Assembly: GCF_009724245.1 (NCBI RefSeq)
Contig: NZ_WNNK01000003.1
Span: forward strand, 333,436-397,435
DNA length: 64,000 bases
Source: Pseudomonas spelaei
GTDB taxonomy: Bacteria; Pseudomonadota; Gammaproteobacteria; Pseudomonadales; Pseudomonadaceae
Reading direction: 5' to 3'
Of the stretch, positions 63,002 to 64,000 are shown one piece after another (the stretch's first letter is position 1; the number at the start of each line of letters is the position of its first letter). The notes under the pieces are model-generated. The model did no database searches. It worked only from the letters and a program-made list of their open reading frames with translations, and had not been told where the DNA came from. The position numbers were made by a program, and so were the translations under genes.

Positions 63002-63913
63002 ATGGACCTGCGCCAGCTGCGGTACTTCATCAAGGTGGTCGAGTGCGCGAACATCACCCGCGCCAGCGAAGCCCTGCACATCGCCCAGCCGGCGATCAGC
63101 CAGCAGATGCGCAATCTGGAGCGGGACATGGACATGCAGTTGCTCGAACGCAGCGTGCACGGGGTGGTGCCGACTGCTGCGGGGCAAACCTTGTATCGGC
63201 ATGCCATTGAGTTGTTGCGACAGGCCGATGGCACTCGGGAACTGCTGCGTCAGGATGCTGAATATCCGCAAGGCAAGGTTTCGGTGGGCATGCCGTCGAG
63301 CACGGCGCGGATGCTGGCGATTCCTCTGGCCCGGACCATTCGCAGTCGTTATCCGGGGATCAAGCTGGAGTTGATCGATGCGCCGAGCGCCGAGCTTGGA
63401 GGGTTGATCACCGTAGGGCGGGTGGCGATGGCGGTGGTTGTCGATGGGGTGCCGACCCGTGGTGTGGCGTCGCGGCGGTTGCTCAGTGAGATTCTGTACC
63501 TGGTGGCGTGGCCGGAATTTTTGCTGCCTGATGGGGCGGTGAGTATTGAGGCGCTGGCGAAGATGCCGCTGGTGTTGCCGTGTGCGCCGAATACCATTCG
63601 CAGCCGGGTTGATGCGGCCATGCAGGAGGCGGGGTTGCCGTTTGAGGTGGAGTTTGAGGCGAACTCGACGGATCTGTTGTTTTCGGCGGTGTTGGCGAAG
63701 TTGGGGGTGACGGTGTTGCCCTGGGCGGCGGCGCATGTGGAGCTGGAGCAACGCAGGCTCAAGCTGGCGAGGATTGATCATCGGTTGTTTACGCGGGAGT
63801 TGTCGTTGTGCTGGCCGGATACGGGGGTGCAGAGCAATGCGGTGGAGAAGGTCAGGGAGACGATTTTTGAGTTGTTTGAGGGGTTTGAGGGGGAGCCTGG
63901 GTGGGGGTATTGA
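63002..63913 (+). CDS. LysR-family regulator of the CoA-transferase operon
   Basis: 303 residues, starting MDLRQLRYFIKVVECANITR with a standard winged helix-turn-helix (ASEALHIAQPAISQQMRNLE) and effector domain. AGGAGG lies 6 bp before the ATG. It is divergent from the MFS gene with a 159-bp gap, the normal arrangement for local control. The effector is unknown, presumably the acid or a CoA derivative. Confidence 0.92.
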   Translation: MDLRQLRYFIKVVECANITRASEALHIAQPAISQQMRNLERDMDMQLLERSVHGVVPTAAGQTLYRHAIELLRQADGTRELLRQDAEYPQGKVSVGMPSSTARMLAIPLARTIRSRYPGIKLELIDAPSAELGGLITVGRVAMAVVVDGVPTRGVASRRLLSEILYLVAWPEFLLPDGAVSIEALAKMPLVLPCAPNTIRSRVDAAMQEAGLPFEVEFEANSTDLLFSAVLAKLGVTVLPWAAAHVELEQRRLKLARIDHRLFTRELSLCWPDTGVQSNAVEKVRETIFELFEGFEGEPGWGY

Positions 63914-63914
63914 G

Positions 63915-64000
63915 TACATATCCGTTGCTGCGGTCACGGCGGCTATTGGTTCCGCTCTTACAGCGGGTCACTTTTGAAAAGAGCCCAAAAGTAACCAAAG
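63915..64000. repeat. Start of another copy of the long repeat arm, cut by the window edge
   Basis: TACATATCCGTTGCTGCGG and the following ~85 bases match 48419-48503 almost without difference up to the end of the window. Whether an inverted partner follows cannot be seen. Confidence 0.9.

Overview
The window looks like chromosome of a fluorescent Pseudomonas (P. fluorescens group). The reasons are high GC, Pseudomonas-type palindromic intergenic repeats (REP/REPIN), tandem DING phosphate-binding proteins, and a gene order from about 19.4 to 59.5 kb that matches, from memory, the P. aeruginosa vreAIR - hxc - lapA/lapB - pdtA - phdA - pdtB - exbBD block (PA0674 to about PA0701). I saw no tRNA, rRNA, CRISPR array, prophage or complete transposase gene.

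Layout. (1) 1-4.3 kb: end of a P1-family peptidase, a LuxR-type regulator, a nitrilase-family amidase, a polyamine-type binding protein and a DyP peroxidase. (2) 4.3-11.3 kb: a molybdenum module, with a LysR regulator divergent from moaB-moeA, then moaA, a FdhF/YdeP-type molybdoenzyme and a 78-residue ORF. Three copies of one 20-bp dyad, two in the lysR/moaB gap and one in the moaA/fdhF gap, suggest a regulon of this LysR protein. (3) 11.5-13.3 kb: uppP and a GNAT acetyltransferase. (4) 13.3-18.3 kb: a sugar/polyol operon (dehydrogenase, TIM-barrel isomerase, orphan binding protein) with a good sigma-54 promoter and paired upstream palindromes, divergent from an AcoR-type enhancer-binding protein. 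(5) 18.4-19.3 kb: a LysE exporter and a small exported protein.

(6) 19.4-59.5 kb is the main system. VreA/VreI/VreR form a cell-surface-signalling-like switch (STN/TonB-domain protein, ECF sigma factor, FecR-type anti-sigma). Eleven hxc genes encode a second type II secretion system with a liposecretin. Two DING proteins are the expected Hxc-type cargo. A 4186-residue two-partner-secretion exoprotein (PdtA) follows, then PhdA (Phd-like plus a transposase-like segment), the PdtB transporter, and an operon with a LamG-ExbB fusion, ExbD, a TonB-like protein, a porin, a coiled-coil protein, a YbjN-like protein and a parvulin foldase, ending with a LysR-like regulator. In P. aeruginosa the equivalent genes respond to phosphate starvation through PhoB and sigma-VreI; that regulation is inferred here by homology.

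(7) 59.5-63.9 kb: an acyl-CoA module (methylmalonyl-CoA-decarboxylase-like crotonase, type III CoA transferase, MFS transporter) divergent from its own LysR regulator.

Repeats are prominent. One roughly 300-bp repeat arm appears between hxcQ and hxcR, twice as inverted arms of an approximately 805-bp foldback element between pdtA and phdA (with a REPIN at its centre), and again at the right edge of the window. Spurious ORFs come from these arms, and they can mislead start-site calls, most clearly for hxcR.
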